From positions 85,882 through 149,881 of the forward strand of contig JAKMFL010000051.1 of NCBI GenBank assembly GCA_022425485.1: 64,000 nt of DNA. Direction: 5' to 3'. Below, piece after piece: positions 8,239-17,771 of this stretch; the stretch's first letter is position 1, and the number at the start of each line of letters is the position of its first letter. Under the pieces are notes generated by a model, which did no database searches, was not told the DNA's origin, and saw only the letters and a program-made list of their open reading frames with translations. Made by a program: the position numbers and the translations under genes. The DNA comes from Alphaproteobacteria bacterium (GTDB taxonomy: Bacteria; Pseudomonadota; Alphaproteobacteria; Puniceispirillales; Puniceispirillaceae).

Positions 8239-9798
8239 TTAAGATGTTTTACTGAAAAAAACTAGCCTTAGAAGGCCAGTAAACCAGCCAGTTAAGAAAT
8301 AAATGGCACCGCCTGACAATACCAGAACAACCATCCCCCCCGTTTGGCTAGCTATTACAGCCCCAACCAAAGGCATCAGAAAATATAATGAGGCGGCCAT
8401 AATAGCCGAACAAAGAGTAGATAGAAAGATGGCCCGAACAGGCGTTTTTTCCAGACGGCCTGCGCGCCCAAGCCATAGTAGCTGCCAGACAAAGCCCATC
8501 CAAGAAACCAGCACCGTTGCAAGCGCCAGTCCAACATGGCCAAAAATACGCATCAGATAAAGGCTAAGCACAATATTTAAGGCAACCGATATCAAAGATA
8601 TAATCATTACCAGCCGCGCTTTTTGCAAAGCATAAAGGGCAGCAGCAGTTAGCTTTAACCCAACAAAAGCCGGCAAGCCTATAGCATAGGCCACCAACGC
8701 CGCCGCCGCCGCCCTGCCATCTACAAGGCTGAAAGCCCCTGAACGAAATAGCCCTATGATAATAGGTTCTGCGATTATCAATAGTGCCGCTGTGGCAGGT
8801 AAAACAAGGCAAGCTGCTGGCATAATGCCTGCGGATAATTCTTGTGCAAATTTTTGTTTGCGCAGGCTTTTTTCTGTGCCAGCTTCGATAGAAGATAGAC
8901 GCGGTAACAAGGCTGTCCCAAGGGCAATCCCCACCAACCCTAGCGGCAATTGTGCAATCCTATCTGCGTAATAAAGCCAAGATATCGCGCCAATTTGCAA
9001 AAGTGAGGCAAGAATCAAATCTATCAGAAGATTAATTTGCGTTGCCCCTGCACCAAGCGCCGCTGGCACAAAGCCTCTCCACATAGCGCGCGACCTTTCA
9101 GACATTTTACCAAATCGCCATTTTGGAGTCAGGGATTTGCGCCGCAACCCTGCTTGCAATACTGCCATCTGGCATAACCCTGCCAGCAATAGGGCAATGG
9201 TAAGCGGTAGAGCAAGCATCACGGGGCCTGTTTGCATCGCATCCGCACTGAAAGGGATGGCTATTGCCCCCGCAATTAAAAAGATATTCAATATGACTGG
9301 TGGCAACGCTCCAGCGATAAATTCATCGGCACTATTTAACAAGGCTGCCCAGAGCGCAACAAGAGATATCATAGGCAAGTAAGGCATGGTTAAGCGCGCT
9401 AATTGAACGGCTGATTTAAATCTTTCGGGAGTTGTAATAAAACCCGGCGCTAGCACGGCGATAATCGCTGGCATAAATATTTCCATGATAATGACAATAG
9501 CCGATAGCGCTAGTAGCAACGCTGTTTGAACCTCTGCTGCCAATATAAGCGCAGCAGGTTGCCCCTGTTTTTCTTTGGCAAGAGCATAGACAGGCAAAAA
9601 GGCATTGGTTAGCGCGCCTTCTGCGGTAAGACGGCGAAAGAGGTTAGGTAATTTAAACGCGACCAGAAACGCATCTGCTGCACTGCCCGCGCCTAAAAAA
9701 TGAGCAAAACAGATGTCACGGATAAACCCTAAAACACGCGAGATAAGCGTAAGGCCACTAATCTGCGTAAAAGCACGCTTTAGACTGATGCGGCTCAT
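8239..9798 (-). CDS. murJ: Lipid II flippase MurJ
   Basis: This 519-residue polytopic inner-membrane protein of the MVF family flips lipid II across the membrane for peptidoglycan synthesis. About 13-14 hydrophobic segments are apparent. The N-terminal SGLTLISRVLGFIRDICFAHFLG, with the RxxGxxRD-like motif, the adjacent FKLPNLFRRLTAEGALTNAFLPVY and the later PLGLVGIALGTALLPRLS are typical MurJ signatures. The start is nine bases after the glnD stop codon, and glnD-murJ-trpS is a frequent alphaproteobacterial order, so they are probably one transcript. Confidence 0.96.
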   Translation of the reverse strand: MSRISLKRAFTQISGLTLISRVLGFIRDICFAHFLGAGSAADAFLVAFKLPNLFRRLTAEGALTNAFLPVYALAKEKQGQPAALILAAEVQTALLLALSAIVIIMEIFMPAIIAVLAPGFITTPERFKSAVQLARLTMPYLPMISLVALWAALLNSADEFIAGALPPVILNIFLIAGAIAIPFSADAMQTGPVMLALPLTIALLLAGLCQMAVLQAGLRRKSLTPKWRFGKMSERSRAMWRGFVPAALGAGATQINLLIDLILASLLQIGAISWLYYADRIAQLPLGLVGIALGTALLPRLSSIEAGTEKSLRKQKFAQELSAGIMPAACLVLPATAALLIIAEPIIIGLFRSGAFSLVDGRAAAAALVAYAIGLPAFVGLKLTAAALYALQKARLVMIISLISVALNIVLSLYLMRIFGHVGLALATVLVSWMGFVWQLLWLGRAGRLEKTPVRAIFLSTLCSAIMAASLYFLMPLVGAVIASQTGGMVVLVLSGGAIYFLTGWFTGLLRLVFFSKTS

Positions 9799-9807
9799 TC
9801 AAACATC

Positions 9808-12681
9808 CTATTCATCATTGCCGCCATCACCTTCAGGGCCATTTTCTTCAGAGCCATTTTCTTCAGAGCCATTTTCTTCAAAGATAGTCATCAATGTCTG
9901 TTTGATTTTCGCCTGTGTTGCTGGCTTTTCAATTTGCAGCCCATAAACGTCTTTTACATAAAAAACATCGACAGCCTTCTCGCCATAAGTGGAAACAGTG
10001 GCTGAATTTACCTGCAAACCAAGCTGCAGCAAATGATAGGTAATCCTGTATAAAAGCCCCGGTCTATCTGCACCATTAACCTCTATAACGGTGTGGGTTT
10101 TACTGCGGCCATTAGTGACCAAAACCCGTGGTGGTACCGTCATAACTTTCAGGCGTGCGGAAAGCTGGGAGGATTTCTGGCGGAGCTTATCAAACAGCGA
10201 AATATCCCCGGCCAGCGATTGTTCTATGAGGCTGGCAATGCGCTTCTGGGTGCTGATATCGGTCACTGCACCGCGATTTTGATCCTGAATACGGAACTGG
10301 TCTAAAATGGTGCCATCATGGCGCGTGTTAATTCGTGCATTCATAATACTACAGCCAGACATCGCAACAGAGCCAACTATCCGGCTAAACAATCCCGGAT
10401 GATCAGCTGCCATCACGATAAGGATAGTTGATTTTTTATCTTCATCTACTTTGAAATCGACCAGTAATTGGCGATCTGAGCTATCAAATTTTGTTGCCAG
10501 TCTTGCATGGTCGAGATGTGATGATGTGGTGAAATTAGTCCAGTAACTAGGATAAAATAAGCTAGCATGCGCCTCAAACTGCGCATCCTCCCAATCGGTT
10601 AACTGCGCTCTGGCTTCCTGCATGGCATTTATGGCTGCACCTTTGGAAACCTCTGATGGCGCTGCCCCGCCAAGTACCGCTTCTGAGCGATGATAAAGAT
10701 CGCGCATCAAACTGGCTTTCCAACCATTCCAGACATCAGGGCCAACAGCCTGAATATCGGCAACCGTTAGCACCAATAGTAGTTTCAGACGTTCAGGGGA
10801 TTGTACTTGTTCGGCAAAATCAATAATGGTTTGTGGGTCATTCAGGTCATAACGAAAAGCAGTTTTGCTCATTTGCAAATGTTTCAAAATAAGCCAGACG
10901 ACTGTTTCCGTTTCTTCTTCGCTACAGCCAAGCATTGGGGCAATTTCACGCGCCACCTCAGCCCCAAGAGCTGAATGATCCCCGCCTCTGCCTTTGGCAA
11001 TATCATGCAGGAAGATGGCCACGAACAACGCCCGCCGTGATGAAATTTCATGGATAAGCTGGCTTGCCAGCGGCGCGACATCCGCAAGCTGACCCTGTTC
11101 AATTTCGCGCATGATACCCACCGCGCGCAGACTATGCTCATCAACCGTATAGCTATGATACATATCAAACTGCATCATCCCAACAATACGGCCAAAATCT
11201 GGTAAATAGGTGCCTAGCCAGCCAGATTCGTTCATTAACCGCAATACCCGTTCAGGATTACCCTTGCCGGCGATGATTTGCAAAAACACCTGATGGGTTT
11301 GCACGGTTTGCAATTGCGGCGTTTTAGCAGCACGCACAGCTCTGGTTAATCTGCGCAAAGTATCGGGATGAATATCCAGCTCATGGATGAGGGCAAGATA
11401 AAAAATCCCAACAATACGATGCAAATCATCCCGAAAGCGCATCGTCTCTGGAAGATGCAAGCGTCCCTTTTCAAGAACGAACGGGGCTATTTCAAGCTTG
11501 GCTTGCGCATCACTTGCCCAGAATTTTTTCAAAGATAAGCGCGGACGCTTGTCAAAATCAGTCTCCAATGCCGCACAAAAAATCCGGGTTAGATTACCAA
11601 CATGGCGCGCCGCCAAAAAATAACGCTTCATGAAACGCTCAACACCCCGCAAACCACCCCTGTCAGAAAAGCGCATTTGTGGGGCAATTTCCATCTGTGC
11701 ATCAAAACTAAGCCGGTCATCCTCGCGGCCATGATGCAAGTGCAGAAAACAACGCGTTGTCCATAAAAACCTTTGTGCAGAAGCAAAGCTTCGTGCCTCT
11801 GATTGGCGGACAATGCCGGTGTCTAACACATCACTGATGCTGTTTACGCGGTAGGCAAATTTAGCAATCCAGAACAAGGTATGCAGATCACGCAAACCGC
11901 CCTTGCCGTCCTTCACATTTGGCTCTACCGCATAACGGGTACCGCCAGTGCGAATAATTCGCGCATCTCGCTCTTCTAATTTGGCACTAACAAATCTAGC
12001 TGCCGGCTGGCGCCCAAGCCATTTCGAAAAAGCTTGCATCATTTTTTCACATACAGCTTTATCCCCGCCAATGGGCCGCATTTCCAGCAAGCTGGTGCAT
12101 ATCGTTACATCTTCATCTGCCGCGCTTAGGTTCTGACGAAGAGACCGGCTAGCATGGCCAACGGTAAGGCCCATATCCCAAAGCAGATATAATAGAAACT
12201 CAACGAGCGGTTCTTGCTGTTTGCTGCCACGCTCTGGCATTAGAAATAACAGGTCAATATCACTATGTGGGGCGAGCTCGCCGCGGCCATATCCACCAAC
12301 CGCCATTACCCCGAATTTAGGCACGACGTTGAAAATATGTGTGCAGGCGAGATTAAGAGCACCACGGATTAAAATATCCAGCGCATGCGCATGTGCACCA
12401 ACATAGTCAGCGCCATCGCGTTCAGCTTGCAATCTTTTGGAAAGGCGGGTGCGGGCATCTGCCAGCTGCGCTTTCATTTCTGCCAGCACAGCTGCACGCA
12501 GCTGGTCTCTATTTTCTATCTCTTGCGCTAGCTGTTGCAAATTTTCATTAAATTTTTCTTCATCAATTGCCTTAAATATGCCCGCATCTGCTTTGGCAAT
12601 GGCTGTTTGCAGGGGGGACATCCATGACTGCCAAACCGTCACTGGCATCACTGTTTGTTTCATCGCAACTGAAGAAGTCAA
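9808..12681 (-). CDS. glnD: PII uridylyltransferase / uridylyl-removing enzyme GlnD
   Basis: This 957-residue bifunctional nitrogen sensor modifies the PII protein. Domains in order: the nucleotidyltransferase with GGYGRGELAPHSDIDLLFL near residues 128-146; the GlnD helical linker; the HD phosphohydrolase domain with FLHDIAKGRGGDHS near 558-571; and two C-terminal ACT domains that bind glutamine. The chosen start is TTG at 12681 with GCGAG upstream; an in-frame ATG six codons in is a reasonable alternative. The C-terminus ends in an acidic repeat (EENGS three times) encoded by a 15-bp tandem repeat. It lies between mutS and murJ, a common alphaproteobacterial arrangement. Confidence 0.96.
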   Translation of the reverse strand: MTSSVAMKQTVMPVTVWQSWMSPLQTAIAKADAGIFKAIDEEKFNENLQQLAQEIENRDQLRAAVLAEMKAQLADARTRLSKRLQAERDGADYVGAHAHALDILIRGALNLACTHIFNVVPKFGVMAVGGYGRGELAPHSDIDLLFLMPERGSKQQEPLVEFLLYLLWDMGLTVGHASRSLRQNLSAADEDVTICTSLLEMRPIGGDKAVCEKMMQAFSKWLGRQPAARFVSAKLEERDARIIRTGGTRYAVEPNVKDGKGGLRDLHTLFWIAKFAYRVNSISDVLDTGIVRQSEARSFASAQRFLWTTRCFLHLHHGREDDRLSFDAQMEIAPQMRFSDRGGLRGVERFMKRYFLAARHVGNLTRIFCAALETDFDKRPRLSLKKFWASDAQAKLEIAPFVLEKGRLHLPETMRFRDDLHRIVGIFYLALIHELDIHPDTLRRLTRAVRAAKTPQLQTVQTHQVFLQIIAGKGNPERVLRLMNESGWLGTYLPDFGRIVGMMQFDMYHSYTVDEHSLRAVGIMREIEQGQLADVAPLASQLIHEISSRRALFVAIFLHDIAKGRGGDHSALGAEVAREIAPMLGCSEEETETVVWLILKHLQMSKTAFRYDLNDPQTIIDFAEQVQSPERLKLLLVLTVADIQAVGPDVWNGWKASLMRDLYHRSEAVLGGAAPSEVSKGAAINAMQEARAQLTDWEDAQFEAHASLFYPSYWTNFTTSSHLDHARLATKFDSSDRQLLVDFKVDEDKKSTILIVMAADHPGLFSRIVGSVAMSGCSIMNARINTRHDGTILDQFRIQDQNRGAVTDISTQKRIASLIEQSLAGDISLFDKLRQKSSQLSARLKVMTVPPRVLVTNGRSKTHTVIEVNGADRPGLLYRITYHLLQLGLQVNSATVSTYGEKAVDVFYVKDVYGLQIEKPATQAKIKQTLMTIFEENGSEENGSEENGPEGDGGNDE
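9836..9880 (-). repeat. 15-bp tandem repeat, three copies, at the 3' end of glnD
   Basis: Three contiguous 15-bp units (9836-9850, 9851-9865, 9866-9880) read as EENGS-type units in the GlnD C-terminus. Copies 2 and 3 are identical and copy 1 differs at one base. The unit length keeps the reading frame, so copy number changes would only lengthen or shorten the tail after the last ACT domain. Confidence 0.9.
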
Positions 12682-12719
12682 TTATGCATCTCGCTTTGGT
12701 TTTTACCTAAATATCTTAT

Positions 12720-15419
12720 CTAATCGTCCCTATCAGCTAGGGCTGATTTTAAATCATAAAGAACAGATAGCGCTTGTTTTGGGGTTAGGCTATCTGGTTC
12801 TAACTCTGCTATCATCTGGCGGAGGTTTTCCATTTCCTCATCACTTTCCGTCTCGCTATCATACGCATTATTTTGACTATTTTCGGGCAGGTCAAATAAA
12901 GGCAGAGAAGATCGCTCCCCCTGCAAACTCCCTGCTTCTAGCTTGCTGACGAGGTGAGCCGCCCGTTTCGTGACTGATTTTGGCAAGCCAGCAAGGCGGG
13001 CTACATGCACCCCATATGATTTATCAGCCGCGCCGCTAGCAACCTGATGCAAGAAAATGATTGCCCCTTTCCATTCTTTGACCTGCATCGCATGCGGGCG
13101 CAGGCGCGTCAATTGGCCTTGCAGGGCCGTTAGCTCGTGATAATGGGTTGCAAACAACGCGCGGCAACCAATATTATTGTGCAAATATTCAAGGCAAGCC
13201 CACGCAATAGCCAACCCATCCCAAGTAGCTGTACCCCGTCCAATCTCATCTAAAATAACCAGCGACTTGCTGGTGGATTGATTAAGGATAGCCGCAGTTT
13301 CTACCATTTCCACCATAAAGGTTGATTGCCCACGTGCGAGATCGTCTGATGCACCAACGCGGCTAAAAATCTTGTCGACAATCCCAATTTCGGCGCGTCT
13401 TGCAGGGACAAAAAAACCTGCCTGTGCCAAAATGGCCATATGCGCATTCTGCCGCAGATAGGTAGACTTACCTGCCATATTAGGGCCCGTTAACAGCCAC
13501 AGATTAGCCTCCTCAGACAGCAGACAATCATTAGCGATAAATTGTGCATCATGACCAACTGCCTGTTCCACAACCGGATGCCGCCCAGCTTCGATAGTAA
13601 AGCTGGTATCATCGCGCAATTGCGGACAACAATAATCATATAAATCTGCTAGCTTTGCTGTAGAGCAGGCTACATCAAGAGCGGCCACCGCATCCGCACA
13701 GGCTGCTATGATATCCTTTGCAGAAATAACTTCCCTGACCAGCTGTTCAAATAAATGCACTTCTAGGGCCAAGGCTTTATCAGAAGCAGAGCCTAAAGCC
13801 TGTTCCATCTCGGCGAGCTCAGTAGTGGTAAACCGCACCGCCTGAGCCGTTGTTTGGCGGTGGATAAACTGCGGTTCAGACATTAACTTATCTGCATGCG
13901 CCGCGCGCACCTCAATATGATAGCCTAGCACATTATTATGTTTGATTTTCAGTGCCGAGACACCGGTTATTTCGGCGTAATTGGCCTGCAAGCCTGCCAT
14001 TAGGCGGCGGCTTTCATCGCGCATCTGCCGCAATTCATCTAGCTGGCTGTCATACCCTTGCCGGATAAAATGCCCGTCTCTGGCCAGCAAAGGCAACTCA
14101 TCAGCAAGTGCAGGCGTAATTTTCTCTGCCAGCGGAGCAGGGTTTTGCGCAATTTCTGCGAGTGCCAAAATTTCAAGCTGGCTTTCTGCGGTACCAGAGC
14201 GATTTAACAAAAGTGAGAGCGAACGCGCTTTAAACAGCCCTTGGGCAAGAGCAGCAAGATCGCGCGGCCCCCCACGCGAGGTTACGAGCCGCGAGAGGGC
14301 ACGTTCAATATCAGGAAGGGTGCTTAAGATATCGGATGTTTCCGCACTGATAATCGGGTTCTGGGTAAACCATGTTGCCAGCCCCAGCCGCGCTTCTATC
14401 TCGGCACGGCCTGTTAGAGGGGCAGAAAGCCGTGTATGCAATAACCGGGCCCCACCCGCGGTACTGGTTTTATCAATAGCCGATAATAGGCTGCCTTTGC
14501 GCTCTCCTGTTAAGGTACGCGAAAGCTCTAACGATTTTCTAGTTGCCGTATCAATAACCATAAACGCGTCCGGCCATTGCGCGGATAGGGGCTTTAGATA
14601 CGGCATGGTCTCTAGCTGTGTTTGCTGCAAATATGCCAGCAAGCCGCCAGCTGCGGAAAGCATTTGCGCGCTGAACTGCCCCATCCCTTGCAATGTGGAT
14701 ACATCATAATGCGTAAATAGCGTCTGTTCTGCTTTGCGGTGGTTAAAAGCAGAAGCGCTGAGCGCGGTTCCGCGCTCCGCATTTACCAGCGGCTCTATCT
14801 TTTCTGCCAGGTCTTCTGGATACACAAATTCAGCAACATTCAGCTGCGTTAAAATCGTATCAATATCTTGGCCTGCGCATTCCTGAACCTGAAAGCTGCC
14901 CGTAGACATATCTGCCCATGCAAGGGCAAATTTATCGCTGACACGGCCAATAGCCGCCAGAAAATTATTCTGATAGGCGTCTAACAGCCCATCTTCTTGC
15001 AACGTGCCGGGCGTAATAACGCGTACCACATCACGTGGTAACGGCCCTTTTCCGCCTCTCTTTTTAAAGGCTTCTGGGGTTTCTGATTGTTCGCATACCG
15101 CAACCCTATGCCCAAGTTTTATTAATTTTGCTAAATAATTATCTGCTGCATGCACCGGCACGCCGCACATTTGCACCCGCTTACCCTCAATTTCACCGCG
15201 ATGGGTCAGGGCAATGCCAAGCGCTTCGGAAGCAATTTCCGCATCGTGCAAAAACATTTCATAAAAATCACCCATCCGATAGAAAAGCAGTATATCGTGA
15301 TACTGTTCTTTAACAGCTAGATATTGCGCCATCATCGGGGTTAGCTTTTGCGAATTGTCAGTTTTATTCTGTTTCAAACGTTTAGAGTTTCGATTAAGTT
15401 GATAGCTAAGGTCGTCCAC
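12720..15419 (-). CDS. mutS: DNA mismatch repair protein MutS
   Basis: This 899-residue protein recognises mismatches. The mismatch-binding domain begins at PMMAQYLAVKEQYHDILLFYRMGDFYEMF, with the conserved Phe of the F-x-E motif. Connector, lever and clamp domains follow, then the C-terminal ABC-type ATPase with Walker A GPNMAGKST and Walker B VILDEIGRGT. The start is GTG at 15419; an ATG 27 codons in would remove a poorly conserved lysine/glutamine-rich stretch and is possible. The gene is divergent from maeB and 38 bp upstream of glnD. No mutL is seen in the window. Confidence 0.97.
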   Translation of the reverse strand: MDDLSYQLNRNSKRLKQNKTDNSQKLTPMMAQYLAVKEQYHDILLFYRMGDFYEMFLHDAEIASEALGIALTHRGEIEGKRVQMCGVPVHAADNYLAKLIKLGHRVAVCEQSETPEAFKKRGGKGPLPRDVVRVITPGTLQEDGLLDAYQNNFLAAIGRVSDKFALAWADMSTGSFQVQECAGQDIDTILTQLNVAEFVYPEDLAEKIEPLVNAERGTALSASAFNHRKAEQTLFTHYDVSTLQGMGQFSAQMLSAAGGLLAYLQQTQLETMPYLKPLSAQWPDAFMVIDTATRKSLELSRTLTGERKGSLLSAIDKTSTAGGARLLHTRLSAPLTGRAEIEARLGLATWFTQNPIISAETSDILSTLPDIERALSRLVTSRGGPRDLAALAQGLFKARSLSLLLNRSGTAESQLEILALAEIAQNPAPLAEKITPALADELPLLARDGHFIRQGYDSQLDELRQMRDESRRLMAGLQANYAEITGVSALKIKHNNVLGYHIEVRAAHADKLMSEPQFIHRQTTAQAVRFTTTELAEMEQALGSASDKALALEVHLFEQLVREVISAKDIIAACADAVAALDVACSTAKLADLYDYCCPQLRDDTSFTIEAGRHPVVEQAVGHDAQFIANDCLLSEEANLWLLTGPNMAGKSTYLRQNAHMAILAQAGFFVPARRAEIGIVDKIFSRVGASDDLARGQSTFMVEMVETAAILNQSTSKSLVILDEIGRGTATWDGLAIAWACLEYLHNNIGCRALFATHYHELTALQGQLTRLRPHAMQVKEWKGAIIFLHQVASGAADKSYGVHVARLAGLPKSVTKRAAHLVSKLEAGSLQGERSSLPLFDLPENSQNNAYDSETESDEEMENLRQMIAELEPDSLTPKQALSVLYDLKSALADRDD

Positions 15420-15474
15420 TGGTTTACCTAAAACCTTCTTTATACATAGTTATGAAAAAAAGTAGAAACATCAC

Positions 15475-17727
15475 ATGAAAAAATCATTCAAAAAAGAAGC
15501 TTTGCAATTCCATTCTGATGGCCGGCCGGGCAAATTGGAGATTACGCCAACTAAGCCACTGACCACTCAGCGTGACTTATCGCTTGCTTACTCTCCAGGT
15601 GTTGCTGAGCCCTGCCTTGCGATCGAAGCTGATCCCAACCTTGCCTATGACTATACCGCCAAGGGCAATATCGTTGCTGTTATATCAAATGGATCTGCTG
15701 TTTTGGGTCTTGGCAATATTGGCGCGATGGCTTCGAAGCCTGTGATGGAAGGCAAGGCCGTCCTTTTTAAGAAGTTTGCCGATATTGATGGTATGGATTT
15801 AGAATTAGATACCCAAGATGTAGACAGGTTTGTGGATGCGGTTAGCCTGCTTGGGCCTTCTTTTGGCGGTATTAACCTTGAAGATATCCGGTCTCCTGAA
15901 TGTTTTATCATTGAACAGCGCCTGCGCGAGATGATGGATATCCCAGTATTCCATGATGATCAGCATGGCACCGCGATTATTGCGGCAGCCGGCCTGATTA
16001 ACGCGCTGCATCTAACAGGGCGCGAGATGAAGGATATCAAAGTTGTATCAAATGGGGCAGGTGCTGCGTCTATCGCTTGTGTTGAGCTTATAAAGGCTAT
16101 GGGCGTCAAACATGAAAATGTGATTCTATGTGACCGTTCGGGTGTTATTTATCAAGGACGCGAAGAGGGCATGAATCAGTGGAAATCCGCGCATGCTGTT
16201 AAAACAGAGGCACGCAATCTGGTTGATGCCTTAAAAGGTGCGGATGTCTTTTTAGGCCTTTCAGCGGCAAAGGCAGTCACCCCTGAAATGCTGAAAAGTA
16301 TGGCTGATAAACCGATTGTATTCGCTATGGCAAACCCAGAACCAGAGATTATGCCCGATATAGCGAAAAAAGCACGTCCTGATGCGATTATCGCAACAGG
16401 TCGTTCTGATTTTCCTAATCAGGTAAATAATGTGCTTGGCTTTCCTTATATTTTCCGCGGCGCACTAGATGTGCGGGCATCTGCCATTAATGAAGAGATG
16501 AAAATTGCCGCGGCAAATGCGATTGCAATGCTGGCGCGCGAAGATGTTCCTGACGAAGTTAATCATGCCTATTCTGGCGAGCAGCTGCGGTATGGTACTG
16601 AATATATTATCCCTGCACCGTTTGACCCGCGGCTTATATCCGCAGTGTCCTCAGCTGTTGCGGAAGCGGCGATGGACACAGGGGTAGCGCGCAAGCCTAT
16701 CGAAGATATCGAAGCTTATAAGCGCGATTTGTCTGCTCGGTTAGATCCGACCGCGTCTTTCTTGCAGGATGTTTTCGCCCGCATTACGCCGGAACAGAAA
16801 AGAGTGGTCTTTACCGAAGGCGAGGAAGAAGTGTCTATTCGCGGCGCAATCGCCTTTCGCAATGCTGGATATGGGCGTCCGATTTTGCTGGGGCGTGAAG
16901 CACGTATCAAACAGCGTATCGAAGATATGGGTCTTGATGGCGCCATTGATTTTGAAATTATCAATGCCAAAATTTCTGACCATAATGATGAATATATTCA
17001 GTATCTTTACGAAAAATTACAACGTAACGGTATCTTGCAACGTGATTGCCAGCGGATGGTTAATCTGGACAGAAATGTATTTGCGGCCTGTATGGTGGCA
17101 CATGGTCACGCAGATGCGCTTGTCACTGGCATGACCCGTTCTTTCCAAGCAAGCTTTGAGCATGTAACCCGCGTCATTAACCCCGCCAAAGACAAAGATT
17201 TTGCCGCCACCTCGATGCTGATATCCAAAGGCCGTACGGTGTTTATTGGTGATACCTCTATTCATGAGCGCCCTACAGGTGAGCAAATGGCCGATATTGC
17301 CGAAGCCATTGCCGAAAAAGCCCGCCTAATGGGACACACACCACGTGTTGCGTTTCTGTCATTTTCCAGCTTTGGTCGGCCTGCCAGCCAGATAACCCAA
17401 GCGGCCCGTGATGCAGCAGCTGTGTTGGATAAACGAAAAGTTGATTTCGAATATGAAGGCGAAATGACAGCGGATATTGCATTGGATTTCGATTTAATGC
17501 AGAGTAGCTACCCATTCTCGCGCTTGACAGCAGCAGCCAATATTCTGGTAATGCCGGGGCTTCATTCTGCTAATATTTCTTTTAATCTGATGCAACAGCT
17601 GGGCGGCGGAACCGTTATTGGGCCAATGATTTTGAACGCCGAATTCCCCTTCCAGATTATTCCGATGAACGCGACAGTGAATGACCTGGTAAATGCAGCA
17701 GCATTAGCGGCCTATGAATCGTTGTAA
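15475..17727 (+). CDS. maeB: NADP-dependent malic enzyme (MaeB type, with phosphotransacetylase-like domain)
   Basis: This 750-residue enzyme decarboxylates malate to pyruvate with NADP. The N-terminal malic-enzyme catalytic domain contains SLAYSPGVAEPC and GNIVAVISNGSAVLGLGNIG, then FHDDQHGTAI with metal-binding residues, and an NAD(P)-binding fold around VVSNGAGAASIA. From about residue 430 the protein continues as a phosphate acetyltransferase-like domain, which in this family is regulatory rather than catalytic. Length matches alphaproteobacterial MaeB. It is transcribed away from mutS, and phoR begins 44 bp downstream. Confidence 0.96.
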   Translation: MKKSFKKEALQFHSDGRPGKLEITPTKPLTTQRDLSLAYSPGVAEPCLAIEADPNLAYDYTAKGNIVAVISNGSAVLGLGNIGAMASKPVMEGKAVLFKKFADIDGMDLELDTQDVDRFVDAVSLLGPSFGGINLEDIRSPECFIIEQRLREMMDIPVFHDDQHGTAIIAAAGLINALHLTGREMKDIKVVSNGAGAASIACVELIKAMGVKHENVILCDRSGVIYQGREEGMNQWKSAHAVKTEARNLVDALKGADVFLGLSAAKAVTPEMLKSMADKPIVFAMANPEPEIMPDIAKKARPDAIIATGRSDFPNQVNNVLGFPYIFRGALDVRASAINEEMKIAAANAIAMLAREDVPDEVNHAYSGEQLRYGTEYIIPAPFDPRLISAVSSAVAEAAMDTGVARKPIEDIEAYKRDLSARLDPTASFLQDVFARITPEQKRVVFTEGEEEVSIRGAIAFRNAGYGRPILLGREARIKQRIEDMGLDGAIDFEIINAKISDHNDEYIQYLYEKLQRNGILQRDCQRMVNLDRNVFAACMVAHGHADALVTGMTRSFQASFEHVTRVINPAKDKDFAATSMLISKGRTVFIGDTSIHERPTGEQMADIAEAIAEKARLMGHTPRVAFLSFSSFGRPASQITQAARDAAAVLDKRKVDFEYEGEMTADIALDFDLMQSSYPFSRLTAAANILVMPGLHSANISFNLMQQLGGGTVIGPMILNAEFPFQIIPMNATVNDLVNAAALAAYESL

Positions 17728-17771
17728 GTGAAGATGCCAAATATACAGGCAAGGATGGAACAAACTCAGCC

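Noticed and set aside
12437..12949. 170-codon plus-strand frame spanning the glnD-mutS junction
   Set aside because: Antisense to two conserved genes and without any coding signature.
13981..14709. 242-codon plus-strand frame
   Set aside because: It lies antisense to the middle of mutS, with the Arg/Ser/Ala-rich composition of a shadow frame and no recognisable domain.
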